A stretch of 64,000 nucleotides of DNA from Allocoprococcus sp004560705 (GTDB lineage Bacteria > Bacillota > Clostridia > Lachnospirales > Lachnospiraceae). The DNA is taken from the NCBI RefSeq assembly GCF_052065755.1, contig NZ_JBQHTK010000015.1:1-64000 (forward strand), in the 5' to 3' direction. Made by a program: the position numbers and the translations under genes. Positions 23,652 through 32,321 of the stretch are shown in pieces (position 1 is the first letter of the stretch; each line of letters begins with the position of its first letter). The notes beneath the pieces were generated by a model. That model saw only the letters and a program-made list of their open reading frames with translations. It was not told where the DNA came from and searched no databases.

Positions 23652-24986
23652 TTATTCTTTGCTTCCTACTGTGACAGTAAATTCTACATCCACATATCCG
23701 GAAGCTCCCTGGCGCTTTCCCTTCACCTTGATCTGCTGCCCGACTTCGCATTCCATCAGACGCTTTCCGTATCCGGAGACCGTCGATATCTGATTCTTAT
23801 TCAGCTCCACGATCACATCTCCGCTCTGAATTCCTGCTTTCATTGCCGGAGAATCTGCTTCGACTTCCTTCACGTAAATGCCTTCCGGAATTCCATCCGT
23901 CTCTGCAACACTGTCAGGTACCTCTACTCCCTTTACTCCCAGATATGGAATTGCTTTCCCATTGGAGAGCTGTTCTATATACTGTTTCAAATCAGAAACC
24001 GCATAAGCAGTAACCAGATTCATGCTTTCATTATCGGTAATCTTCTGATCGATAATCCCGATAACTTCCCCATTCGTATTAAACAAAACTCCGCTTCCTC
24101 CCGGAGCTGCCGCTATATCAGTCGTAAGCAGCCTGTACTCACCGTCCGCCACGGCCACCCGGTTTTTCACAGAACTGATAATGCCATATCCGGTACCTCC
24201 CGCGTATCCAAATTGTTTGCCAAGTGCAATTACAGGGTCTCCTTTTCCTACAATGTTGGAGTTTCCAAGCGTTGCCGCGACAATCTGCCCTGCTGTCGAA
24301 CTGGAAAGCAGCCTTCGTTCAACAGAGAATACTGCCATTCCCAGATTTCGATCCTGTTTCTTTAGTGATGCCGGATACGTTACACCGTCTGAAAATGTCA
24401 CATTCAGGCTTTGGGCATCCTTCATGATTCTCGCAGGTGCCAGAATTATGATTTCCAGTGCATTCTCCCATACAATGGTGCCGGAAACACTGTTCACATC
24501 ATCATAGACAATATTTTCCCAGTTATCCTCATTCTTTACTGCACTGACCTCCACGACACATTTGTTTGCCTGAGAAGCCACCTGATAGAGTGCCCGGCTC
24601 ATTTCCCGGTAATTATCGACCGTCAGGGCAGGATATGTAACCGCTTCTTCCTGCTGTACGTCTCCTTCTCCTTCCCCCGTCGGATCCTTCTCCGTCACAT
24701 CTTCATCCGTATCTTCGGGAATCGAAACGGTGCCGCTTTTTCCTGAAAAAATAACTTCTGCCCACGGTCTTGCCGCACAAAATGCCAGACAGGCAGTAAG
24801 ACCGAATATCAAGCCTTTGCCTGCTGTTTTACAGATTATATTTCTTAGCTTTTCCCCAGTCATCTGTTCATCTTTAAACGTCTCCTGAAGAAAAGAATAA
24901 TGTTCCTCTTCTTCATGATCGGACGCTTCCGGATTCTGTGACATAGATTCTTGCACTTTCTGATCTTCATCCCGCTTTTTGAACAT
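23652..24986 (-). CDS. HtrA/DegP-like PDZ protein, probably proteolytically inactive
   Basis: A 444-residue membrane-anchored protein: cytoplasmic acidic N-terminus, membrane helix (about 60-78), acidic linker, trypsin-like domain (about 125-325) and C-terminal PDZ domain (PAMKAGIQSGDVIVELN). The serine position is kept (AAPGGSGVLFN). The catalytic His segment, normally T-N-x-H-V, reads I-L-A-P-A-R-I, and the Asp segment, normally D-x-A-V, reads L-G-M-A-V. Two of three catalytic residues are thus absent. It is likely a scaffold or sensor. Start at 24986 after AAGGAGAAAT. Confidence 0.85.
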   Translation of the reverse strand: MFKKRDEDQKVQESMSQNPEASDHEEEEHYSFLQETFKDEQMTGEKLRNIICKTAGKGLIFGLTACLAFCAARPWAEVIFSGKSGTVSIPEDTDEDVTEKDPTGEGEGDVQQEEAVTYPALTVDNYREMSRALYQVASQANKCVVEVSAVKNEDNWENIVYDDVNSVSGTIVWENALEIIILAPARIMKDAQSLNVTFSDGVTYPASLKKQDRNLGMAVFSVERRLLSSSTAGQIVAATLGNSNIVGKGDPVIALGKQFGYAGGTGYGIISSVKNRVAVADGEYRLLTTDIAAAPGGSGVLFNTNGEVIGIIDQKITDNESMNLVTAYAVSDLKQYIEQLSNGKAIPYLGVKGVEVPDSVAETDGIPEGIYVKEVEADSPAMKAGIQSGDVIVELNKNQISTVSGYGKRLMECEVGQQIKVKGKRQGASGYVDVEFTVTVGSKE

Positions 24987-25144
24987 GTTATTTCTCCTTC
25001 AATTCAAAGCGTTTCGTTCAATGCTCTCTTTAGTAGTATACATGATTCTGCTTCAATGTTCAATGATAATAAATTTATCCTTTTCACTTTCATTTCCAAT
25101 ATAAATACTGTAGAATAGAAACAGATAAAATATGAGGTGTAATT

Positions 25145-27520
25145 ATGAATAAGAAAACTTTATATAAACTTGAATTTGATAAAATCATTAATATGCTCAC
25201 AGAACATGCTTCCTCCCCGGGAGGAAAACAGGCCTGTCAGAAGCTGAAACCGATGACTGACATCGGAGCGATTGAAACCGCCCAGGAACAGACTGCCGCG
25301 GCATTTACCCGAATCATCAAGAAAGGTCATCTTTCTTTCAGCGGATGCTATGCTGTGACCGATTCCCTGAAACGACTGGAAATCGGCAGTGCGTTAAATG
25401 CAGCGGAACTTCTTCGAATCGGAAAGCTTCTGAAAGTGGCAGCACGGGCAAAGGTTTACGGCAAACACGATACTGTGGAAGAATGCGCGGATTGCCTGGA
25501 TGCATACTTTGAACAGATTTCTCCGCTTGCCCCGGTCTGCGCCGAAATTGATCGTTGTATTATCAGCGAAGACGAAATCAGCGATGATGCCAGTTCAAAG
25601 CTGAAGCAGATACGCCGCAGCATTTCTGGAATGAATGACAAAATCCATTCCACATTAAACGGACTGTTAAACGGCTCACTTCGTTCCTATTTGCAGGATG
25701 CCATCATCACGATGCGTGGTGACCGGTATTGCCTTCCGGTGAAAGCAGAGTACCGCAGTCAGGTACAGGGCATGATCCACGATCAATCCTCTACCGGCTC
25801 TACTTTGTTCATCGAACCAATGGCGGTTGTAAAATTGAATAACGATTTGAAGGAGCTTTATGCCCAGGAACAGGAGGAAATTCAGGTCATTCTCGCCCGG
25901 ATCAGTGCGGATGTGGCTGAATATACCGAAGAGATCCGCACCGATTACCGCGTCATGACCGAACTGGATATGATTTTTGCAAAAGGTGCTCTGGCACTGG
26001 ATATGAACGCAAGTCGTCCCACTTTTAATACAAAAGGGCGAATCCGAATCCGTGAGGGTCGACATCCTCTTCTTGACAAGAAAAAAGTTGTGCCGATCAG
26101 TGTTACGTTAGGAGATACTTTTGATCTGCTCATCGTCACAGGACCAAATACCGGCGGCAAGACGGTTTCTTTGAAAACGGTTGGGCTGTTTACTCTGATG
26201 GGGCAGGCCGGACTTCACATTCCGGCACTTGACCGTTCAGAACTTTCTGTATTCCGGCAGGTTTTCGCGGATATTGGGGATGAGCAGAGCATCGAACAGT
26301 CTCTGAGTACGTTTTCTTCCCACATGACGAACATCGTATCGTTCTTGAAACACGTAGATGAAGATTCGCTGGTACTTTTCGATGAGCTTGGCGCAGGAAC
26401 AGATCCGACAGAAGGTGCTGCACTTGCCATTGCAATTTTGTCTTATCTGCATAATCGGGGAATTCGCACCATGGCTACCACACACTACAGCGAACTGAAG
26501 GTATTTGCACTCTCGACACCGGGCGTGGAAAATGCCTGCTGCGAGTTCGATGTTGAAACCTTAAGTCCCACCTACCATCTACTGATCGGAATTCCCGGAA
26601 AGAGTAACGCGTTTGCAATTTCTGAGAAGCTCGGACTCCCCTCTTACATCATTCAGGATGCCAAAAGCCGTCTGAGTGAGGAGGACGAATCCTTTGAGGA
26701 TCTGCTGACCGATCTGGAGGCAAGCCGCAAAACCATTGAAAAAGAGCGGGATGAAGTTGCTTCCTACCGTCGGGAGATGGAACGCATGAAATCCGAAATG
26801 AAGATCAAGCAGGATAAACTGGACGCACAGCGCGACAAGATTCTCCGGGAAGCCAACGAAAAAGCAAGCGCTATTGTAAGAGAAGCGAAGGATTTTGCCG
26901 ATGAGACTATGAAAAATTTCCGCAAATTCGGCAAGGAAAATGTGTCTGCTGCCGAGATGGAGAAAGAACGGGAACGCATCCGTAAACAACTGGCAAAGAC
27001 ACAGAATTCTTCCCGTATCGAACCGGCAAAACCGAAAAAGGAGCACAAGGCTTCTGATTTCCACCTCGGAGATTCCGTCAAGGTACTCAGTATGAATCTT
27101 ACCGGAACAGTGAGCTCCCTTCCTGACGCAAAAGGTAATCTTTTCGTACAGATGGGAATCTTGCGCTCCCAGGTATCCATGTCGGACCTTGAAATCATTG
27201 AAGAACCACTGACAATTACCGCAAAGCAGATGCGGCGTACTTCCAGCGGCAAAATGAAAATGAACAAATCCATGCACATCAGTTCCGAGATTAATCTTCT
27301 CGGTAAAACGGTGGATGAAGCCGTTGCCGAACTCGACAAATACCTGGATGATGCGTATCTTGCCCATTTAAGCCCGGTCCGCATTGTACACGGAAAGGGA
27401 ACCGGTGCACTGCGCAATGGCATCCATCAATATCTGCGCCGTCAAAAGCATGTCAAATCCTTCCGTCTCGGAGCATTTGGCGAGGGAGATGCCGGTGTAA
27501 CGATTGTAGAATTCAAATAA
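25145..27520 (+). CDS. mutS2: MutS2 ATPase/endonuclease
   Basis: A 791-residue MutS2. The core and clamp domain precede the ATPase with Walker A GPNTGGKT (residues 333-340), Walker B VLFDELGAGTDPTEG and the switch MATTHYSELK. A long coiled coil (about 515-640) and a KOW-like stretch lead to the C-terminal Smr endonuclease domain (VRIVHGKGTGALRNGI). MutS2 acts on stalled, collided ribosomes or recombination intermediates in Firmicutes; mismatch repair is not its main role. The start at 25145 has AGGTG upstream. Confidence 0.95.
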   Translation: MNKKTLYKLEFDKIINMLTEHASSPGGKQACQKLKPMTDIGAIETAQEQTAAAFTRIIKKGHLSFSGCYAVTDSLKRLEIGSALNAAELLRIGKLLKVAARAKVYGKHDTVEECADCLDAYFEQISPLAPVCAEIDRCIISEDEISDDASSKLKQIRRSISGMNDKIHSTLNGLLNGSLRSYLQDAIITMRGDRYCLPVKAEYRSQVQGMIHDQSSTGSTLFIEPMAVVKLNNDLKELYAQEQEEIQVILARISADVAEYTEEIRTDYRVMTELDMIFAKGALALDMNASRPTFNTKGRIRIREGRHPLLDKKKVVPISVTLGDTFDLLIVTGPNTGGKTVSLKTVGLFTLMGQAGLHIPALDRSELSVFRQVFADIGDEQSIEQSLSTFSSHMTNIVSFLKHVDEDSLVLFDELGAGTDPTEGAALAIAILSYLHNRGIRTMATTHYSELKVFALSTPGVENACCEFDVETLSPTYHLLIGIPGKSNAFAISEKLGLPSYIIQDAKSRLSEEDESFEDLLTDLEASRKTIEKERDEVASYRREMERMKSEMKIKQDKLDAQRDKILREANEKASAIVREAKDFADETMKNFRKFGKENVSAAEMEKERERIRKQLAKTQNSSRIEPAKPKKEHKASDFHLGDSVKVLSMNLTGTVSSLPDAKGNLFVQMGILRSQVSMSDLEIIEEPLTITAKQMRRTSSGKMKMNKSMHISSEINLLGKTVDEAVAELDKYLDDAYLAHLSPVRIVHGKGTGALRNGIHQYLRRQKHVKSFRLGAFGEGDAGVTIVEFK

Positions 27521-27574
27521 GACTGTGCGAACAGTAAACCACAGGTATGCTATCTCATTGAAAGGACATAAATC

Positions 27575-28279
27575 ATGGTAACAAAACAGAAAATTTTAAT
27601 TGTAGATGATGATGAAAATATTGCAGAGCTGATTTCTCTCTACCTGACGAAGGAATGCTTTGACACAATGATGGTACACGATGGTGAAGATGCTCTGACT
27701 GCGTTTGACAGCTACCATCCGAACTTAGTTCTTCTGGATCTCATGCTTCCGGGAATTGACGGCTATCAGGTATGTCGTGAAATCCGCAGCAAATCCAGCA
27801 CTCCGATCATCATGCTCTCTGCAAAAGGGGAGGTTTTCGATAAAGTACTCGGTCTGGAACTCGGAGCTGATGATTACGTACTCAAACCCTTTGATTCCAA
27901 AGAGCTGGTCGCACGTATCAAAGCTGTTTTAAGACGTTATCACCCTGCAAAATCGGAACAAAATATTCCGGACCGTGGAAAATGTGTGGAATACCCCGGC
28001 ATCGTGATCAATCTTACCAACTATTCCGTCATGGTGGACGGTGTAAATGTTGACATGCCGCCGAAGGAGCTGGAACTTCTGTATTTTCTTGCTTCTTCTC
28101 CCAATCAGGTATTTACCAGGGAACAGCTTCTGGATCAGATTTGGGGATATGAATACATCGGAGATACCCGCACGGTCGACGTACACATCAAACGTCTTCG
28201 TGAAAAGATAAAGGACCATCCGTCCTGGAGACTGAGCACGGTCTGGGGCATAGGCTATAAATTCGAGGTGAAAGAATGA
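27575..28279 (+). CDS. OmpR/PhoB-family response regulator
   Basis: A 234-residue regulator. The receiver domain (about 5-118) has the acidic pocket DDDEN, phospho-acceptor Asp55 (LVLLDLMLPG), Thr/Ser and Lys positions (IMLSAKGE, VLKPF). The C-terminal winged helix (about 135-232) includes PPKELELLYFLASSPNQVFTREQLLDQIWG. It precedes the histidine kinase with a 4-base overlap (ATGA), so they form one operon. A good GAAAGGAC site lies before the ATG at 27575. Target genes unknown; the convergent sugar-binding lipoprotein is a candidate. Confidence 0.92.
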   Translation: MVTKQKILIVDDDENIAELISLYLTKECFDTMMVHDGEDALTAFDSYHPNLVLLDLMLPGIDGYQVCREIRSKSSTPIIMLSAKGEVFDKVLGLELGADDYVLKPFDSKELVARIKAVLRRYHPAKSEQNIPDRGKCVEYPGIVINLTNYSVMVDGVNVDMPPKELELLYFLASSPNQVFTREQLLDQIWGYEYIGDTRTVDVHIKRLREKIKDHPSWRLSTVWGIGYKFEVKE

Positions 28280-29682
28280 AAAGTACTCTCTACATGAAAT
28301 TTGTGCTTTTATATGCTATTTTCGGATTTTTGAGTCTTTTTACGGTAAGTGCACTTTCATCGACACTGACTTCCAGTTATCTGGAACGTGAGATATCGGG
28401 AAATTTATATCAGGAGGCGAATCTGGTCACCTCCGACTATCTTCCAAGATATTTTTCGGAACAGATTTCTACCGCGGATGTCTACACACAGCTGAACGGA
28501 ATGCGCTCTTATCTGGATTCAACGATCTGGTTTGTTGACAAAGAAGGAAACATGATCGCATCTGCCAAAAGCGAAAATGCTTCCTATATTCCTTCTTACA
28601 TTGAGGATTTTGATCCGGCTGAAGCGGGAAGCAGTCAGTATCTGATTGGTGATTATCACGGATATTTTGATCAGAAAATGATCACTGTGATCGCACCTGT
28701 AACACAGAAATTTTCTACCAAGGGGTATCTGCTGATCCATAAGCCTTATCGCGACATAGATCAAAGTCGTTCCATCATTACCCGGAACACCGCAATTATA
28801 GTTTTAGTTGTATATTTGTTGTCTTTCATGATTTTTATGGGAATACATTTTTTCATCTACCGTCCGCTCTGTAAAATCACGGATGCCGCCAAGCAATATG
28901 CTTCCGGCAATCTGGACGTCGTGATTCCGGTTGATACTCAGGATGAAATGGGCTACCTGTCCGCTTCCCTGAATTACATGTCTTCTCAACTAAAAGATAT
29001 GGAAGATTACCAGAAAAAATTTGTGGCGAATGTCTCACACGATTTCCGTTCCCCTCTGACTTCCATCAAAGGTTACGTGGAAGCCATGGCCGATGGCACA
29101 ATCCCTCCGGAAATGCAGGATAAATACTTGAAGATCATTCTGTTCGAAACGGAACGTCTGACAGATCTTACCCGAGATTTGCTCACCTTGAACGAATTTG
29201 ACACCAAAGACCTTCTTCTGGATAAGACATCTTTCGATATTCATGAAGTCATACGAAACACAGCCGAATCCTTCGAAGGAACCTGCACGGCAAAGAAAAT
29301 TACGATTGAGCTTCTGTTTGCTTCTCGCAAACTGCATGTTTATGCTGACAAACGCAAAATCCAACAGGTACTCTACAACCTTCTGGACAATGCAATTAAG
29401 TTCAGCGGCACGGATTCCTCGATTACCGTCGAAACCACTGAGCGCGGAGAAAAAGTGTTCGTTTCTGTAAAAGATAACGGAATCGGCATTCCCAGATCCA
29501 GTCTGAATAAGATATGGGAACGTTTCTATAAAACAGACGCTTCACGGGGGAAAGACAAAAAAGGAACCGGACTTGGTCTTTCCATCGTAAAAGAAATCAT
29601 CCAGGCTCACAATGAAAACATCAACGTGATCAGTACAGAAGGCGTTGGAACTGAATTTATTTTCTCTTTGCAGAGAGGATAA
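28276..29682 (+). CDS. sensor histidine kinase
   Basis: A 468-residue kinase. Membrane helix 1 at about 8-30, extracytoplasmic sensor about 31-171, helix 2 about 172-194, HAMP about 195-245. The dimerisation domain has the phospho-accepting His255 (VSHDFRSPLTSIKGY). The ATPase has the N box (QQVLYNLLDNAIKFS), G1 (DNGIGIP), F box (ERFYK) and G2 (GTGLGLSIV). Start overlaps the response regulator stop. The sensor domain resembles no characterised ligand-binding fold I can name. Confidence 0.92.
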   Translation: MKSTLYMKFVLLYAIFGFLSLFTVSALSSTLTSSYLEREISGNLYQEANLVTSDYLPRYFSEQISTADVYTQLNGMRSYLDSTIWFVDKEGNMIASAKSENASYIPSYIEDFDPAEAGSSQYLIGDYHGYFDQKMITVIAPVTQKFSTKGYLLIHKPYRDIDQSRSIITRNTAIIVLVVYLLSFMIFMGIHFFIYRPLCKITDAAKQYASGNLDVVIPVDTQDEMGYLSASLNYMSSQLKDMEDYQKKFVANVSHDFRSPLTSIKGYVEAMADGTIPPEMQDKYLKIILFETERLTDLTRDLLTLNEFDTKDLLLDKTSFDIHEVIRNTAESFEGTCTAKKITIELLFASRKLHVYADKRKIQQVLYNLLDNAIKFSGTDSSITVETTERGEKVFVSVKDNGIGIPRSSLNKIWERFYKTDASRGKDKKGTGLGLSIVKEIIQAHNENINVISTEGVGTEFIFSLQRG

Positions 29683-29684
29683 AG

Positions 29685-29737
29685 AAACCCGCCGTATCCC
29701 GATCCAGCTTCTCGCTGAGTCTTGATACGGCGGGTTT
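29685..29737 (+). terminator. strong bidirectional terminator
   Basis: Perfect 14-bp GC-rich stem (29685-29698 with 29724-29737) between convergent kinase and sugar-binding genes. Confidence 0.85.
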
Positions 29738-29774
29738 TCCTATAGCTAATCATGTCTGACTGATTCTCTGATTG

Positions 29775-30998
29775 TTAATACATCATTTTCTGAATTGCTT
29801 CGCTGTCCATATTATCTCTTGTCACCCAGGTGAATCCTGCATTCACTTCTGCTTCATTGCCCTGACTGAGGATCGCGCGTGCGCAGGCTACGACTGTAGC
29901 GTAACCGATTCCGTATGGATTCTGAACAATCAAGCCATCCAATGAACCTTCTTCCAGACGCTCCAGCTGTTCCTTTCCGCCATCAAAGCTGACCACTTTG
30001 ACATCATTTCCATCCAACTCCTCCAGAACACTGAGTACCAGTTTTGCCGTCGTTTCATTCGTTGTATAGATTCCCTTCACATCCGGGTGTTTTTCCAATA
30101 TATACTTCACTGCATCTTCCTGAGTCATACTTGCAGCAGCCTCGTCCACGTCCGGAGTATCACTGTCTTCACCATCTTTCTCCGGCTCGCTGCTGCCATT
30201 GTCCTCTGTCTTATCTTCTTCTTTTTGTTCCAGTTCAATCTGCTTCTGTAAATCTTCCAGATCATCCAGGTGATACTTTTCTACCACCTGCACATTCGAA
30301 TGCTTCTGCTGAATCGTATTTTGGAATCCTTCTTCTCTCTCTTTTGCTGAGGTTGATTTGTTATCATGCATCACAGCAATTACTTCGCCCTCATTATCAA
30401 TCATATCGCAAAGCTTATTCGCCGCCATGGCCGCTGCTTCCATGTTATTTGTATCGATCATACATACGATATCCTGATAATCTGTCCCCGAATCAAATGC
30501 TACTACCGGAATTCCATTTTCAGCCGCCAGATCAAACTGTACTTCACAGGCCCCAGAGTCAACTGCCGCAATTCCTATTGCTGACGGATAGCGTGCCAGT
30601 TCTTCATCCAGAATATTTACCTGGTCATCCACATCATCTTCCATCGCCGGTGCAGAATACGTCAGCTTGACTTTATCATCACCCTTATATCCCAACATAC
30701 TGTTCATATCATCAATGGCTCTCTGAGCTCCTGCCTTGATTTCTGTCCAATAAGCAGATGAACTGCCTCTTCCAATAATGGAAATGCTTGTTCCCTTCTC
30801 AAGCGTAAGCCCCTGTACATTTCCATAAGCCATCGGCTGCAATACATCCAGATTGCTCTGCTTTTCATTGGTCTGCACTTCTGTCTTATTCGTAGCAGTA
30901 TTGCTGTCATTTCCAGTATTCTGCGCCTGTTCACTGCATCCCATTACAAACAAAGATACGCACAAGATCACAGCTAAACTATTCCATCGTTTTCTCAT
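29775..30998 (-). CDS. sugar-binding lipoprotein (Peripla_BP_4, RbsB/MglB type)
   Basis: A 407-residue extracytoplasmic binding protein. Signal peptide with lipobox LFVMGC, then an RbsB-like fold: SIIGRGSSSAYWTEIKAGAQRAI, GIPVVAFDSGTDY, VKGIYTTNETTAKLVL, VKVVSFDGG. An acidic low-complexity insertion (about residues 240-290, rich in E, D and S) interrupts the fold between the lobes. No ABC ATPase or permease lies nearby, so it either serves a distant importer or acts as a sensor input for the convergent two-component system. Start at 30998 after GGAGCGAGG. Confidence 0.85.
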   Translation of the reverse strand: MRKRWNSLAVILCVSLFVMGCSEQAQNTGNDSNTATNKTEVQTNEKQSNLDVLQPMAYGNVQGLTLEKGTSISIIGRGSSSAYWTEIKAGAQRAIDDMNSMLGYKGDDKVKLTYSAPAMEDDVDDQVNILDEELARYPSAIGIAAVDSGACEVQFDLAAENGIPVVAFDSGTDYQDIVCMIDTNNMEAAAMAANKLCDMIDNEGEVIAVMHDNKSTSAKEREEGFQNTIQQKHSNVQVVEKYHLDDLEDLQKQIELEQKEEDKTEDNGSSEPEKDGEDSDTPDVDEAAASMTQEDAVKYILEKHPDVKGIYTTNETTAKLVLSVLEELDGNDVKVVSFDGGKEQLERLEEGSLDGLIVQNPYGIGYATVVACARAILSQGNEAEVNAGFTWVTRDNMDSEAIQKMMY

Positions 30999-31223
30999 AT
31001 AACCTCGCTCCATTTCGTCTGTCCAGTATTCTTTCTCTTCGTGTAAATATCAAGTTCGACTCGGCAGAACCGTAAATCCGCTTGTTCATATACTAACCAC
31101 TATACACCAAAACCCTAAAAATGGGGAGAAATTTTTTCTTAAGATTTCGTAAAGATTCTATGCATAATTTACAAAAATATGAGCAAGGTTATGCAATGTT
31201 CATAATTTAAAGCATAAATTCCC

Positions 31224-31252
31224 TTGTATATTTACGAATGATGTATTAGAAT
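31224..31252 (+). promoter_or_regulatory. promoter of the ferredoxin gene
   Basis: TTGTAT (31224-31229), 17-bp spacer, TAGAAT (31247-31252), about 50 bases before the ferredoxin start. Confidence 0.7.
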
Positions 31253-31302
31253 AGAATCATGCTGAACAGCAAAACTTTTATATAAAAGGAGGATACATAA
31301 CT

Positions 31303-31473
31303 ATGGCACATGTAATTTCTGATGAATGTGTAAGCTGTGGCGCTTGCGAAAGCGAATGCCCAGTAGGAGCTATCGCTATGGGTGATGATCATATGCAGAT
31401 CAACGCTGACGCTTGTGTTGATTGCGGCGCTTGCGAAGCAGCTTGTCCTACAGGAGCTATCAGCGCTGAATAA
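31303..31473 (+). CDS. 2[4Fe-4S] ferredoxin
   Basis: A 56-residue clostridial-type ferredoxin: MAHVISDECVSCGACESECP then a spacer and C-V-D-C-G-A-C-E-A-A-C-P. Two CX2CX2CX3C-P motifs bind two 4Fe-4S clusters. It is the general low-potential electron carrier for enzymes such as pyruvate:ferredoxin oxidoreductase and hydrogenase. An AAAGGAGG site lies nine bases before the ATG. It has its own promoter and terminator and is a monocistronic housekeeping gene. Confidence 0.95.
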   Translation: MAHVISDECVSCGACESECPVGAIAMGDDHMQINADACVDCGACEAACPTGAISAE

Positions 31474-31506
31474 TCAGCTTTCTGCAACTCTGATGTAGCA
31501 AAGTAA

Positions 31507-31538
31507 AAGGCAGTGGATTTTAGAATCCGCTGCCTTTT
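31507..31538 (+). terminator. rho-independent terminator
   Basis: Fourteen-bp stem with one G-T pair (31507-31520 with 31525-31538) and a run of T. Ends the ferredoxin transcript. Confidence 0.85.
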
Positions 31539-31591
31539 TTGCAGGATTTGTCGAACGATTTTTCCTCCATTTTCAATATTCTATGCTACAA

Positions 31592-31639
31592 TGTAAGTGT
31601 TACATGTACTAGCTTCAGAAACTTTTTTGTTTTCTGAAG
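31592..31639 (+). promoter_or_regulatory. palindrome and leader hairpin before the MerR gene
   Basis: TGTAA-GTG-TTACA at 31592-31604 abuts a probable -10 (TACAAT, 31587-31592). A 9-bp hairpin CTTCAGAAA/TTTCTGAAG follows at 31613-31639. The palindrome is a candidate autoregulatory operator. Confidence 0.4.
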
Positions 31640-31666
31640 GTCATTAATAGAATAAGGGGGTATCGT

Positions 31667-32263
31667 ATGGGCGACGTTCATTATATGATATCAGAAGCGG
31701 CAAAACAAGTAGGCGTGGAATCCCACGTCCTGCGTTATTGGGAAGAAGAACTGAATCTCCCGATCGGACGCACTGATATGGGGCATCGACACTATACGAA
31801 GGAGGATATACAGCTTTTTTGCTGTATCAAAGAACTGAAAAATCAGGGTATACAACTAAAGGATCTTAAAGGATTAATTCCTGACCTGATTCGTACCCGG
31901 GAAATACTGAAAGCCAAAAATAATCACCCCAAAGAAGATCCGGATCTTAAAGGCCGAACCTCTGAGCCACTTCCTTCTGAAAGCGGTACCGGCACTCCCG
32001 TCCAGGACCCAACTCTTGCATTTCGCGCAGTAGTACAGGAAATCATTACCGGAAACAATAAAGTTCTGGAAGAGCTCATTACCAGAAGTGTCTCTGAAAA
32101 AGTAAACAAAAACATGGATTTTCTTCTTCAGGCGAAAGAGCGCCAGGAAGAAGACCGGTTTCGAAAACTGGATCACTTGATCCGGCAACAGCAGAATAGT
32201 CGACGCGAGGCAGCAAGACCTGCTCCTGTACGATATCTGCACAAAATCTTTGGAGAAACCTAA
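31667..32263 (+). CDS. MerR-family (RacA-like) DNA-binding protein
   Basis: A 198-residue protein. The N-terminal MerR winged helix (about 6-75) contains SEAAKQVGVESHVLRYWEEE and GHRHYTKEDIQLF. A linker rich in Pro and Ser leads to a C-terminal coiled coil (about 120-185) with an Arg/Gln-rich tail. The layout resembles RacA/DUF3967-type proteins of Firmicutes more than metal-sensing MerR, and no metal-binding cysteines are present. The start at 31667 follows AAGGGGG. It converges on dnaB, sharing a terminator. Confidence 0.8.
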   Translation: MGDVHYMISEAAKQVGVESHVLRYWEEELNLPIGRTDMGHRHYTKEDIQLFCCIKELKNQGIQLKDLKGLIPDLIRTREILKAKNNHPKEDPDLKGRTSEPLPSESGTGTPVQDPTLAFRAVVQEIITGNNKVLEELITRSVSEKVNKNMDFLLQAKERQEEDRFRKLDHLIRQQQNSRREAARPAPVRYLHKIFGET

Positions 32264-32291
32264 ATCTTATTTTCATATTAGGCACTTACAC

Positions 32292-32321
32292 AAAAAGATT
32301 GCACCACGGTGCAATCTTTTT
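32292..32321. terminator. bidirectional terminator
   Basis: Perfect 14-bp stem (32292-32305 with 32308-32321), between the MerR gene and convergent dnaB; it overlaps the last codon of dnaB. Confidence 0.85.
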
